Source: an uncultured Aquimarina sp. | Lineage (GTDB): Bacteria; Bacteroidota; Bacteroidia; Flavobacteriales; Flavobacteriaceae | Direction: 5' to 3' | Length of the DNA: 64,000 nucleotides | NCBI GenBank assembly: GCA_947500505.1 | Contig: CANMSL010000006.1 | Span: 186,001-250,000 of the forward strand | Part shown: positions 28,768 to 36,671 of the stretch, piece by piece | Numbering within the stretch: the stretch's first letter is position 1 | How the letters are laid out: each line of letters opens with the position of its first letter | Made by a program: the position numbers and the translations under genes | Notes under the pieces: model-generated | The model's database searches: none | What the model saw: only the letters and a program-made list of their open reading frames with translations | What the model was told of the DNA's origin: nothing

Positions 28768-29940
28768 ATGAAATCAATTTTTACATTTATTTTACTATTG
28801 GTGATGACTTCTACGACTTTTGCCCAAATTAAGTCGCTAGATAAATATTTAGTATCGACCGCCAAATTAGAATTACGAACCGGACCAGGTCCAAACTTTG
28901 ACATTATCGGTGAAATTCCTCAGGGAACACAAGTATACGTTATTAGTTCCGGGTATGGAGACTGGAGTACTGTACAATACAAAAATGGTAATGGGTTTGT
29001 TCAAACCAAATTATTAGCTGAGGATAGTAGTATTGCTGAAGCTGAAAGAGCTGCAAAAGCTGCCGAAGCCAGAAAAAATGCTGCAAGAATTGCTGCTGAG
29101 GAAGCGATCAGAAAAGCTGAAGAAGCTAAGATAGCTGCTGCTGAAGCTGCCAGAAGAGCAATAGCAGAAGCAGAAAGATTACAAAGAGAAGCTGAAGCTG
29201 AAGCTACAGCCGCTGCTGCCGCTGCCGCTGCTGCAAACCAAAGTAAAAGTGCTGCCGAGCAGAGAAGGCTTGCTGAATTAGCAGAAACACAGAAAGCACT
29301 TGAAGAAGCAAATAAAAGAACGTTAGGAAATACTGACACTGCTTACACTCCAATAGAATCAAAGACATCGTCTAATGGAAGTAATGCCAGAAGGTCAGGA
29401 GTTACCGTTGCTCCCTCAAAAGTAACAAGAGAGGATAAGTTTGCTAGTTGGGAGAAAAAGACTTATAAGACCGGTGACACGCCAAAATCCTTTAATTTTA
29501 AAGGTAAATATGAATATAAGTTAGATAATTACCTTAAAATAGAAGTTGGTAAAAACACTGATATTGTTCTAAAACTTGTGAAGATGGGCAAGACAGAGAA
29601 AGACGATGAAACAATTAGAATTGTATATATCAACAGCAATCAAACTCAATTCATAAGAAACATTCCTGAAGGAGAATATTACTGTGTAATTGCTTATGGA
29701 AAAGAATGGAGAGAAAAGAAAGAAGGAAATAAAGGGCAGTGGAAAGGAACTTTTACCAAAAACGCACGTTATGAGAAAAGTGAGTCTATTTTAGATTTTA
29801 AAACTGTTAAGACTTCAGAAGGAATCAATGTTCCTAATTATAGCTTATCTTTAGATTTAAAGCCATATGGAACATCATCCTATGATGATGCTGGTCAGGA
29901 TGAGGAAAGTATCGGAGCTGATCAGTTTAATTCTTTCTAA
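28768..29940 (+). CDS. Exported SH3-domain protein with an Ala-rich coiled coil and a C-terminal domain of unknown type
   Basis: The 390-residue product has a cleavable signal peptide (ending TTFAQ near residue 20). A bacterial SH3 domain (about 28-83) follows, with LELRTGPGPNFDIIGEIPQGTQVYVIS and GNGFVQTKLL, typical of cell-wall-binding SH3b folds. A charged Ala/Glu/Arg coiled coil (about 88-185) contains runs of alternating Ala. After a linker, a beta-rich domain (about 225-365) carries KSFNFKGKYEYKLDNYLKIEVG and PEGEYYCVIAYGKEW. The C-terminal domain is not recognised. The layout suggests a periplasmic protein spanning some distance from peptidoglycan. It is a single-gene unit with its own terminator. 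Function unknown. Confidence 0.75.
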   Translation: MKSIFTFILLLVMTSTTFAQIKSLDKYLVSTAKLELRTGPGPNFDIIGEIPQGTQVYVISSGYGDWSTVQYKNGNGFVQTKLLAEDSSIAEAERAAKAAEARKNAARIAAEEAIRKAEEAKIAAAEAARRAIAEAERLQREAEAEATAAAAAAAAANQSKSAAEQRRLAELAETQKALEEANKRTLGNTDTAYTPIESKTSSNGSNARRSGVTVAPSKVTREDKFASWEKKTYKTGDTPKSFNFKGKYEYKLDNYLKIEVGKNTDIVLKLVKMGKTEKDDETIRIVYINSNQTQFIRNIPEGEYYCVIAYGKEWREKKEGNKGQWKGTFTKNARYEKSESILDFKTVKTSEGINVPNYSLSLDLKPYGTSSYDDAGQDEESIGADQFNSF

Positions 29941-30021
29941 ATTCTAAGAAAATATAGAAAGTATATTCAAAAACAAAAATTATATTATTTTATTATCACC
30001 AATAATAAATGTAGAATAAGT

Positions 30022-30053
30022 AAAAGAGCACCAAAAATGGTGCTCTTTTACTT
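30022..30053 (+). terminator. Intrinsic terminator of the SH3 protein gene
   Basis: AAAAGAGCACC (30022-30032), loop AAAAAT, GGTGCTCTTTT (30039-30049), then ACTTTAT. A perfect 11-bp stem about 80 nt after the stop. Confidence 0.8.
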
Positions 30054-30109
30054 TATAAGCCTACCTTGATTTATTAAACAAGTACTCCTAGGAATTTTAG
30101 GGATTAATA

Positions 30110-30262
30110 TTAATACTAATAATATTATTGATCTAAAAAAGAAAAATTCTACATTTTCACTTCTATCAACCTTGCTTTGAGCGCTTTTATTTTGGTATTA
30201 AAGGATTCTGCTGAAGAATTTGTGGTTTGCACTTCTGTGTAGACAACGACATAGGGTCAATA
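30110..30262 (-). pseudogene. Relic of a transposase C-terminus
   Basis: Read on the minus strand, this gives TEVQTTNSSAESFNTKIKAL and then KARLIEV. After a one-base frame change it continues SENVEFFFFRSIILL. The order N.(S/A)AESFN.KIKA...R...R.VEFF.FR matches the C-terminal end of ISAon1/ISL3-like transposases of Bacteroidota. Only about 45 codons remain, with one frameshift, and no terminal inverted repeats or upstream catalytic region were found. The rest of 29941-30421 holds two terminators and no other gene. Confidence 0.6.
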
Positions 30263-30330
30263 TCAATTTATTGATCAAAACTACTCAATTTCATTGATCT
30301 TTGCCGATTGAGGTTTTTGATAGAGACATT

Positions 30331-30373
30331 AAAAAAGTCCTGAAATTTCATATTAAAATTACAAGACTTTTTT
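30331..30373 (-). terminator. Terminator of ffh-folD
   Basis: AAAAAAGTC (30331-30339) pairs with GACTTTTTT (30365-30373), with partial pairing of the inner CTGAAATT/AATTACAAG. T-runs flank both sides. It lies about 50 nt past the folD stop. Confidence 0.6.
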
Positions 30374-30421
30374 CTAGATATTTACTTAACATAGACATTT
30401 AAAACAAACTGTTTCGTATGA

Positions 30422-31306
30422 TTATCCATCACTACGATGTCTCTCTCTAGCCAGCAAAGTGTTTTTGAGAAGCATTGCTATGGTCATAGGACCAACACCT
30501 CCAGGAACAGGTGTAATAAAGGATGCTTTTTTACTTACGTTTTCATAGTCAACATCACCTACAATTCTATATCCTCGTTCTCTAGAATCATCTGTTACTC
30601 TGGTAATTCCTACGTCAATAACAACAGCATCATCCTTTACCATTTCAGCTTTTAAGAAATTAGGCACACCTAAAGCAGAAATGACGATATCCGCCTGAGA
30701 AATTATTTGCGTTATATTTTTTGTATGGCTATGTGTTAAGGTTACTGTAGAATTGCCTGGCCATCCTTTTCTTCCCATAAGTATACTCATTGGTCTGCCC
30801 ACGATGTGGCTTCTTCCTATTACTACCGTATGCTTTCCTTTTGTATCAACATTATAACGTTCTAAAAGCTCTAAAATACCAAAGGGCGTCGCAGGGATAA
30901 AAGTAGACATATCTAGGGCCATTTTACCAAAATTCATCGGATGAAATCCATCAACATCTTTATCCGGATCTACTGCCAATAACACTTTTTGTGTATCAAT
31001 TTGCGGAGGCAAGGGCAATTGAACAATAAAACCATCAATATCGGGATTCTCGTTAAGCTCCTTTATCTTAGCTAATAATTCAATTTCACTGCTTGTACTT
31101 GGCATTTTAACCAGTGTAGATTCAAAACCTACTCTTTCGCAAGCTTTTACTTTACTCCCTACATAGGTAAGACTAGCTCCATCATTACCTACCAATACAG
31201 CTGCTAGATGTGGAACCTTCTCGCCACGATCTTTCATTTTCTGAACCTCGACTGCGATTTCATTTTTTATATCATTACTTACCTTTTTCCCGTCTAAAAC
31301 TTCCAT
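30422..31306 (-). CDS. folD: Methylenetetrahydrofolate dehydrogenase/cyclohydrolase
   Basis: FolD interconverts 5,10-methylene- and 10-formyl-tetrahydrofolate. The 294-residue protein has the normal length. It shows YVGSKVKACERVGFES with the catalytic Lys, GFIVQLPLPP, PDKDVDGFHPMNFGK, the nucleotide-binding VVIGRSHIVGRPMSILM and the closing TPVPGGVGPMTIAMLL. It starts 42 nt after ffh on the same strand, likely co-transcribed. Confidence 0.96.
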   Translation of the reverse strand: MEVLDGKKVSNDIKNEIAVEVQKMKDRGEKVPHLAAVLVGNDGASLTYVGSKVKACERVGFESTLVKMPSTSSEIELLAKIKELNENPDIDGFIVQLPLPPQIDTQKVLLAVDPDKDVDGFHPMNFGKMALDMSTFIPATPFGILELLERYNVDTKGKHTVVIGRSHIVGRPMSILMGRKGWPGNSTVTLTHSHTKNITQIISQADIVISALGVPNFLKAEMVKDDAVVIDVGITRVTDDSRERGYRIVGDVDYENVSKKASFITPVPGGVGPMTIAMLLKNTLLARERHRSDG

Positions 31307-31348
31307 ATTGACCCCTACTCTATTATTTATTGTTTTATATTCTGAAAA

Positions 31349-32677
31349 TTATTTCATTTTGCCCATCATTTGCATCATGCGTTTTCCGCCACCACCTTGC
31401 ATCATCTTCATCATTTTACTCATCTGATCAAATTGTTTTAGTAATTGATTTACCTGCTGGACAGAAGTGCCTGACCCTTTTCCTATACGTTTTTTACGAC
31501 TAGCATTGATAATTTGGGGCTTAGATCTTTCTGAGGGGGTCATCGAATGAATAATAGCCTCTATATGTTTAAAGGCGTCATCATCAATATCTACGTTTTT
31601 CATCATTTTTCCAGCACCAGGAATCATCCCCACCAAATCTTTCATATTCCCCATTTTCTTAACCTGTTGAATTTGTTTTAGAAAATCATCAAATCCAAAC
31701 TGATTCTTAGCAATCTTTTTCTGGAGTTTTCTTGCTTCTTCCTCATCAAATTGCTCTTGCGCCCGTTCTACAAGAGAAACAACGTCTCCCATCCCTAAAA
31801 TACGATCAGCCATACGAGAAGGATAGAATACATCAATCGCTTCCATCTTTTCACCAGTACCGATAAATTTTATCGGTTTATTGACAACAGATTTTATAGA
31901 AATAGCAGCTCCACCTCGAGTATCACCGTCTAATTTAGTAAGAATAACACCATCAAAATTCAAAACATCATTAAATGCTTTAGCTGTGTTTACAGCATCT
32001 TGACCTGTCATGGAATCCACAACAAACAAAGTCTCATTAGGAGTTACCGCTTTATGAATATTAGCAATCTCTGTCATCATCACCTCATCAACAGCAAGAC
32101 GACCAGCGGTATCTATGATCACTACATTAAATCCATTCGCCTTGGCGTGGGCAACACCTGCTTTAGCGATAGCAACCGGATCATTATTATTTCTATCACT
32201 AAATACTTCTACATTTATTTGTTCTCCCACGACGTGCAACTGATCGATGGCGGCAGGTCTGTATACGTCACAAGCGACTAACAAAGGCTTTTTAGTTTTC
32301 TTGTTTTTTAAGAAGTTTGCTAATTTACCAGAAAATGTAGTTTTACCAGAACCTTGTAATCCTGACATTAAAACTACGGAAGGATTTCCAGACAAATCAA
32401 TACCCGCAACTTCTCCACCCATCAATTCGGTCAACTCATCCTTTACAAGTTTTATCATTAATTGACCAGGTTTCAAACTCTTAAGTACATTTTGTCCTAG
32501 AGCTTTTTCCTTTACTGTGGCAGTAAAATCTTTTGCAATTTTATAGTTTACGTCGGCATCGACCAATGCTCTACGAACTTCCTTAAGTGTCTCAGCGACA
32601 TTTACTTCGGTAATCTGGCCATGGCCTTTTAGAATATGTAACGCTTTATCTAACTTATCACTTAAATTATCAAACAT
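31349..32677 (-). CDS. ffh: Signal recognition particle protein
   Basis: Ffh binds 4.5S RNA and signal peptides and guides ribosomes to FtsY and SecY. The 442-residue product has the N domain, then the GTPase with GLQGSGKTTFSGKLA (P-loop), DVYRPAAIDQL, DTAGRL and TKLDGDTRGGA. A C-terminal methionine-rich M domain ends MSKMMKMMQGGGGKRMMQMMGKMK, with the RNA-binding SGTSVQQVNQLLKQF. A -7 box lies 49-56 nt upstream, with a small hairpin (TCTACT-AAGAA-AGTAGA) in the leader. Confidence 0.97.
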   Translation of the reverse strand: MFDNLSDKLDKALHILKGHGQITEVNVAETLKEVRRALVDADVNYKIAKDFTATVKEKALGQNVLKSLKPGQLMIKLVKDELTELMGGEVAGIDLSGNPSVVLMSGLQGSGKTTFSGKLANFLKNKKTKKPLLVACDVYRPAAIDQLHVVGEQINVEVFSDRNNNDPVAIAKAGVAHAKANGFNVVIIDTAGRLAVDEVMMTEIANIHKAVTPNETLFVVDSMTGQDAVNTAKAFNDVLNFDGVILTKLDGDTRGGAAISIKSVVNKPIKFIGTGEKMEAIDVFYPSRMADRILGMGDVVSLVERAQEQFDEEEARKLQKKIAKNQFGFDDFLKQIQQVKKMGNMKDLVGMIPGAGKMMKNVDIDDDAFKHIEAIIHSMTPSERSKPQIINASRKKRIGKGSGTSVQQVNQLLKQFDQMSKMMKMMQGGGGKRMMQMMGKMK

Positions 32678-32725
32678 ATGCTTACTTCAGGTTTTGAAAA
32701 AATCTACTTTCTTAGTAGACAGGTG

Positions 32726-32733
32726 CAAATTTA
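32726..32733 (-). promoter_or_regulatory. -7 promoter box of ffh-folD
   Basis: Minus strand TAAATTTG fits TAnnTTTG exactly. The start of transcription would be near 32718, so the 6-bp hairpin at 32703-32719 overlaps the transcript's 5' end. Confidence 0.45.
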
Positions 32734-32818
32734 ATGATTTGAAGTGTATTAATAAAGAATGAATTAGATAGAATTCTAAATATAATTAGTGATATTTATT
32801 TAGATATGTTATAAAAGT

Positions 32819-32874
32819 TAAAGAGCATTTAGTACTGAAATATTTAGGAGTTTCAGTATCCAAATGCTCTTTGG
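32819..32874 (-). terminator. Long hairpin terminator of the fasciclin lipoprotein gene
   Basis: AAAGAGCATTT (from 32820) pairs with AAATGCTCTTT (to 32872), and inside it ACTGAAA pairs with TTTCAGT. The stacked stem covers over 50 nt, about 40 nt past the stop codon. It could also act on readthrough from the ffh promoter side. Confidence 0.7.
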
Positions 32875-32912
32875 GGGAAAATTTATTTTGGGTAATCTAT
32901 AATATTTAGCTC

Positions 32913-34268
32913 TTAATTTGTAGCTGGTAACAATACTTGGTCGATTGCGTGGATTACTCCATTAGCTGCTTGTACATCTACTACAATTATATTACTTGCG
33001 CTCATATTTCCTGATCCGGTTACACTCGGCGCCATTGCATCTATAGTTACTGTTCCACCTAATGTCATTACAGAACCACTCATTAAATCTGTAGATCGTA
33101 CGTTACTCCCACCTATTACGTGATAATTAAGAATATCGGCAATGACATTTTCATCAGTTGGAAGTGGAGCTATCGCTGCAAAAGCACTATTGATAGGTGC
33201 AAATACTGTAAAAGGTGCCGGATCTGTTCCCAATTCAGTACTTAGAATTCCTGCGAAATCGGTAGAAGGAGTTAATGTTGTTAAGGCATCTACTAATGTT
33301 GAGAAATTAGCATCTGCCGTTGCAAATGTTACTACTGAAGGTAAGGTGATTACAGCATCTACTTTATGAATAACACCATTGGTAGCAACTATATCTGCTT
33401 CACTAACATCAGAAATACCATTAAATGACACTCCACCATCCGTATTAATGTAAATACTAAGATTGTTCATAGATTCGCCATATGTTGCCAAGGTATTTCC
33501 ATATCCAGTAGATAAAGAAGTTGAAATATTTATTCCTGCTATTACGTGATTCAATAATATTTGTTCTAATGCAGAAGCTGGTACCCCGGATATATCACCT
33601 AGAGCCGTGAATGCATCATTATCTGGAGCAAGAAGTGTTAGATTGCTATCTTCTGTGCTCAATACAGCTGCAAAATCAGTTTCAAAACCTGAAGTAGTCG
33701 TAGCAGTTGTTGCCAAAGATGAAAGTTCGCTATCAGCTGCAACAAAAGTTAACATTGTTGGTAATGGAATTACTTCATCTACAAAATGAATTACACCATT
33801 AGAAGCCGGAACATCTGCCTGAACTACGGTAGAAACTCCGTTTATAGTTACACCAGATGATGTATTGACATACGTACTTAAATTTGCACTGGTAGAAGAC
33901 TCTGTAGCTAGATTATTAACGTATCCGGTAGTAAGTTGTCCGGAGGTAACTGTTGTTCCAAGCACATGATTCAATAAAATTTGCTCTAAATCTGCTACCG
34001 GAACATCGTTTAAAGCTGTTCCATCTAAGAAATCAGCAAAAGCATCATTATCAGGTGCAAAAACTGTAAAAGTACCCGTACCATTTAATGTGACGTCTAG
34101 ATCTGTTCTTTCTAGAGCTGCTAATAGAGAGCTATAATTTGCATCACCTGCAACTATATCCGCGATTGTTGTAGGATTAGGGATAAACGTAGTATCATCG
34201 TCATCGCTACAAGATGCAATGGAAATAATACATAAAGTTAGAAAAGCTTTTTTGAATAAATTTTTCAT
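32913..34268 (-). CDS. Lipoprotein with three fasciclin (FAS1) domains
   Basis: The 451-residue product has a lipoprotein signal ending ISIASC (Cys20) and an Asp-rich DDDD stretch after it, as in many surface-exposed Bacteroidota lipoproteins. Three FAS1 repeats follow at about 35-170, 171-305 and 306-448. Each has the H1 motif (TFTVFAPDNDAFADF, NLTLLAPDNDAFTAL, PFTVFAPINSAFAAI) and the H2 end (NGVIHFVDEVI, NGVIHKVDAVI, NGVIHAIDQVL). FAS1 domains mediate adhesion to surfaces or matrix. It is transcribed away from the sigma/FecR locus and is separated from the next lipoprotein gene by a likely terminator. Confidence 0.92.
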   Translation of the reverse strand: MKNLFKKAFLTLCIISIASCSDDDDTTFIPNPTTIADIVAGDANYSSLLAALERTDLDVTLNGTGTFTVFAPDNDAFADFLDGTALNDVPVADLEQILLNHVLGTTVTSGQLTTGYVNNLATESSTSANLSTYVNTSSGVTINGVSTVVQADVPASNGVIHFVDEVIPLPTMLTFVAADSELSSLATTATTTSGFETDFAAVLSTEDSNLTLLAPDNDAFTALGDISGVPASALEQILLNHVIAGINISTSLSTGYGNTLATYGESMNNLSIYINTDGGVSFNGISDVSEADIVATNGVIHKVDAVITLPSVVTFATADANFSTLVDALTTLTPSTDFAGILSTELGTDPAPFTVFAPINSAFAAIAPLPTDENVIADILNYHVIGGSNVRSTDLMSGSVMTLGGTVTIDAMAPSVTGSGNMSASNIIVVDVQAANGVIHAIDQVLLPATN

Positions 34269-34322
34269 GTTATTAGTTTTAATTTTATAATTAATTGTTC
34301 AGTGATGAAACAACTAACGATA

Positions 34323-34363
34323 AAAAAGTGCTACCCAGAAAAATGACTTTAGTACTTTTTTAA
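34323..34363 (-). terminator. Probable terminator after the 224-residue lipoprotein gene
   Basis: AAAAAGTGCT (34323-34332) pairs with AGTACTTTTT (34351-34360) with one wobble pair. On the minus strand it ends in a T-run, about 45 nt past the lipoprotein stop and 55 nt before the fasciclin start. Confidence 0.5.
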
Positions 34364-34407
34364 CTTTTTGTTTAACTATTTAGTTAAAATATTAAACGTC
34401 TATTTTA

Positions 34408-35082
34408 TCATTCATCATTTTCATCACAGGACATTTCAAAAGATAAAATACCGGCTACCAATTCTTCATTATGTCCGGCATCCAGATGTTCACCGTTACT
34501 TAATATTAGTTGGATTGGATAACTTATACTAACTGCTGTATTTTGGTCGATATTGTTCATAAATTCGAATACCTGAGCATCATGAGCTACCTCGGTAGTA
34601 TTCATATTATTGGTATCAGGGTCGAATGTCTGAAATCGAAACGGATATACAAAATCTACACATTCTATATCATCATCTGTTAATTCACATCCATCAGCCA
34701 GCGATTGCAATTCAGAAATATCTTCAACAAATTCTTCCTCGTAATTATCGCGAGTAATGATTATGGGAAATTGGATTTCAATAGTATCTGATTGACTTAA
34801 CTGGCTATAATCGCTAACGTGATCGATAGTAATCTGATCAGTAGAATTTAGTATGATTGTATAAGGTAAATTAATACTAAAACAATTACTGCCATCCACC
34901 AAGTTGTCGTAAGAACCATCATGAGTAACTACATTTTTCATTAATTGAGCCAATTGAGAGTCTTTAGAAATTGTGGTATCTAAAGTAGGATCAATTACTT
35001 CACGTTCCTCTTGCTGACAGGAAATCATTAGTAATACGCTACTAAAGAAGATGCTCAAACAATAGTGTAACCTCTTATTCAT
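34408..35082 (-). CDS. Unrecognised lipoprotein divergent from the ECF sigma gene
   Basis: The 224-residue protein has a lipoprotein signal ending LLMISC (Cys22). I do not recognise the rest. It is beta-rich and acidic, with a recurring strand pattern of hydrophobic-Pro-hydrophobic (NLPYTIIL, QFPIIIT, VYPFRFQ, SYPIQLIL) and four later cysteines (NCFS, GCEL, ECVD, SCDE) that could form disulfides. It is divergent from the sigma factor gene across 95 bp, so it may be a target or sensor partner of that system; this is inference. The pattern suggests repeated beta-sandwich strands, not an enzyme. Confidence 0.55.
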   Translation of the reverse strand: MNKRLHYCLSIFFSSVLLMISCQQEEREVIDPTLDTTISKDSQLAQLMKNVVTHDGSYDNLVDGSNCFSINLPYTIILNSTDQITIDHVSDYSQLSQSDTIEIQFPIIITRDNYEEEFVEDISELQSLADGCELTDDDIECVDFVYPFRFQTFDPDTNNMNTTEVAHDAQVFEFMNNIDQNTAVSISYPIQLILSNGEHLDAGHNEELVAGILSFEMSCDENDE

Positions 35083-35177
35083 TTTACTTTCCCTTTTGTA
35101 ATTACATATTATAACAATTTAAGCTTTTAAATTCCCACTATACTTAAGATTTTTTTTAATTTTAAAAAAAATAAAAT

Positions 35178-35693
35178 ATGCCCAAAGATCTCTTCAAAAA
35201 TGTTTGTGAAGAAAGATTATTTTCAGAAATCTTTAGAAAGCACTCAAAAAATCTTCACGATTTTATACACTACAAATATGGAGGGCATATAAATCCCAAG
35301 GATCAGGTTCAGGAAGCGTTTATTAAACTTTGGGATAATTGTAATAAAGTATCTCTGGAAAAGTCAAAGAGCTTTTTATTTACTGTTGCTAACAACCTTT
35401 CTTTAAACCAAATAAAGCACGATAAAGTTAAACTTAAATATCAACAAACAGAAACGAATGACAGAACCAACGAAAATCCACAATTCTTATTAGAAGAAAA
35501 AGAATATCTTCAAAAATACCAAAATGCTCTTGCCAATTTAACGGAGTCTCAGCGTGTAGCTTTTCTTATGAACAGAGTTGAAGGAAAGAGGCACAAAGAA
35601 ATTGCCGAATTATTAGGAATCTCAAGAAAGGCTGTGGAAAAAAGAATCTATGGTGCACTAGAGAAGTTAAGAAAAGATATAGATGGAATTTAA
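35178..35693 (+). CDS. ECF-type RNA polymerase sigma factor
   Basis: The 171-residue protein has sigma region 2 (FRKHSKNLHDFIHYKYGGHINPKDQVQEAFIKLWDNC, about 20-56) and region 4 (LTESQRVAFLMNRVEGKRHKEIAELLGISRKAVEKRIYGALEKLR, about 118-165), with no region 1.1 or 3, as in ECF sigmas. It is the first gene of sigma - FecR - TonB receptor, 72 nt before the anti-sigma gene. It should direct expression of its own operon or nearby genes when released by the anti-sigma. Confidence 0.93.
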   Translation: MPKDLFKNVCEERLFSEIFRKHSKNLHDFIHYKYGGHINPKDQVQEAFIKLWDNCNKVSLEKSKSFLFTVANNLSLNQIKHDKVKLKYQQTETNDRTNENPQFLLEEKEYLQKYQNALANLTESQRVAFLMNRVEGKRHKEIAELLGISRKAVEKRIYGALEKLRKDIDGI

Positions 35694-35765
35694 CCCAGGT
35701 CAAAAATTGGAACTAAAAGGTAGGAATTTATAGTTATCAGTTGTTATATAGTTAAGAATCTTGTT

Positions 35766-36671
35766 ATGAAAAAGGAAGATCTTATATTGAAGTGGTTGGA
35801 TAATGACCAGCTCACTAAGCAGGAATCAGAGGCGTTTGAGCAATTGAGCGCCTATGATTCTTATGTAAAAATTTCTGAAGCAGCTGAAAAATTTAGAGCT
35901 CCCAACTATGATGTAAGTGATAATCTCGAAATTCTTACTAAAAAAATTACTACAAGGAAAAAGCCCGTTTCTAAAACATCTTATCCAAAAACACTAGCGC
36001 GTATTGCGGCGATACTGATAGTGGGTATAGGTTTGTATTTTTCTTTTTTTAATGACCAAGCCATTACAATAAGTACTATTGCCAGTGAGAAATCTACGGT
36101 AAAATTACCAGACGAATCTATAGTAAAACTTAATGCTTTATCTTCTGTAATCTATAACCAAAGTGATTGGGAAAATCAACGTATTGTTACTTTAGACGGA
36201 GAAGCGCATTTTAAAGTGGCAAAGGGTAAAAAATTTGATGTCCACACCTCTTCAGGCATTGTAAGTGTGATTGGAACTGAATTTAACATTAAGCAACGCA
36301 GTGATTTCTTTGAAGTAATCTGCTACGAAGGGGTTGTAAGTGTAACGATTGACAAGCAAACTAAATATCTAAAAGCAGGAGATGTCATAGAAGTGGTTTC
36401 AGAAAAATTTATTGAAAAGAAAACCAACAGAAGCAAGCCAGATTGGCATCAAAACAAAAGTTTTTTTCAGAAGACCCCTTATGAAAAGGTATTAAAAGAG
36501 TTAGAATGGCAGTATGGTGTGCAAGTGAGAACAAAAAATATTGATAGAGCAAAACTATATACGGGTAATTTTGTACATTCAGATATTCATTCAGCATTAA
36601 AATCTATAACGATCCCAATGCGTTTGAAATTTGTGATTGATAATAAAACCGTAACCCTTTACAAAGAGTGA
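35766..36671 (+). CDS. FecR-family anti-sigma regulator
   Basis: The 301-residue inner-membrane protein has a cytoplasmic sigma-binding part (about 1-75, DLILKWLDNDQLTKQESEAFEQL). One membrane helix (about 79-97, ARIAAILIVGIGLYFSFF) leads into a periplasmic FecR domain (about 105-215, LPDESIVKLNALSSVIY, VIGTEFNIKQRSD, YEGVVSV) and a C-terminal DUF4974-like segment (FQKTPYEKVLKELEWQYGV, YTGNFVHSDIHSALKSI) that usually contacts the receptor. Its stop overlaps the receptor start (GTGA), implying coupled translation. Confidence 0.93.
   Translation: MKKEDLILKWLDNDQLTKQESEAFEQLSAYDSYVKISEAAEKFRAPNYDVSDNLEILTKKITTRKKPVSKTSYPKTLARIAAILIVGIGLYFSFFNDQAITISTIASEKSTVKLPDESIVKLNALSSVIYNQSDWENQRIVTLDGEAHFKVAKGKKFDVHTSSGIVSVIGTEFNIKQRSDFFEVICYEGVVSVTIDKQTKYLKAGDVIEVVSEKFIEKKTNRSKPDWHQNKSFFQKTPYEKVLKELEWQYGVQVRTKNIDRAKLYTGNFVHSDIHSALKSITIPMRLKFVIDNKTVTLYKE

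Noticed and set aside
29001..29339. Minus-strand Ala/Ser-rich open frame opposite the coiled coil
   Set aside because: It is the antisense of the GCT/GAA-rich coiled-coil codons in the SH3 gene, a composition artefact.
32000..32281. Plus-strand frames opposite ffh
   Set aside because: Shadows of the ffh coding sequence, with no supporting promoter or family match.
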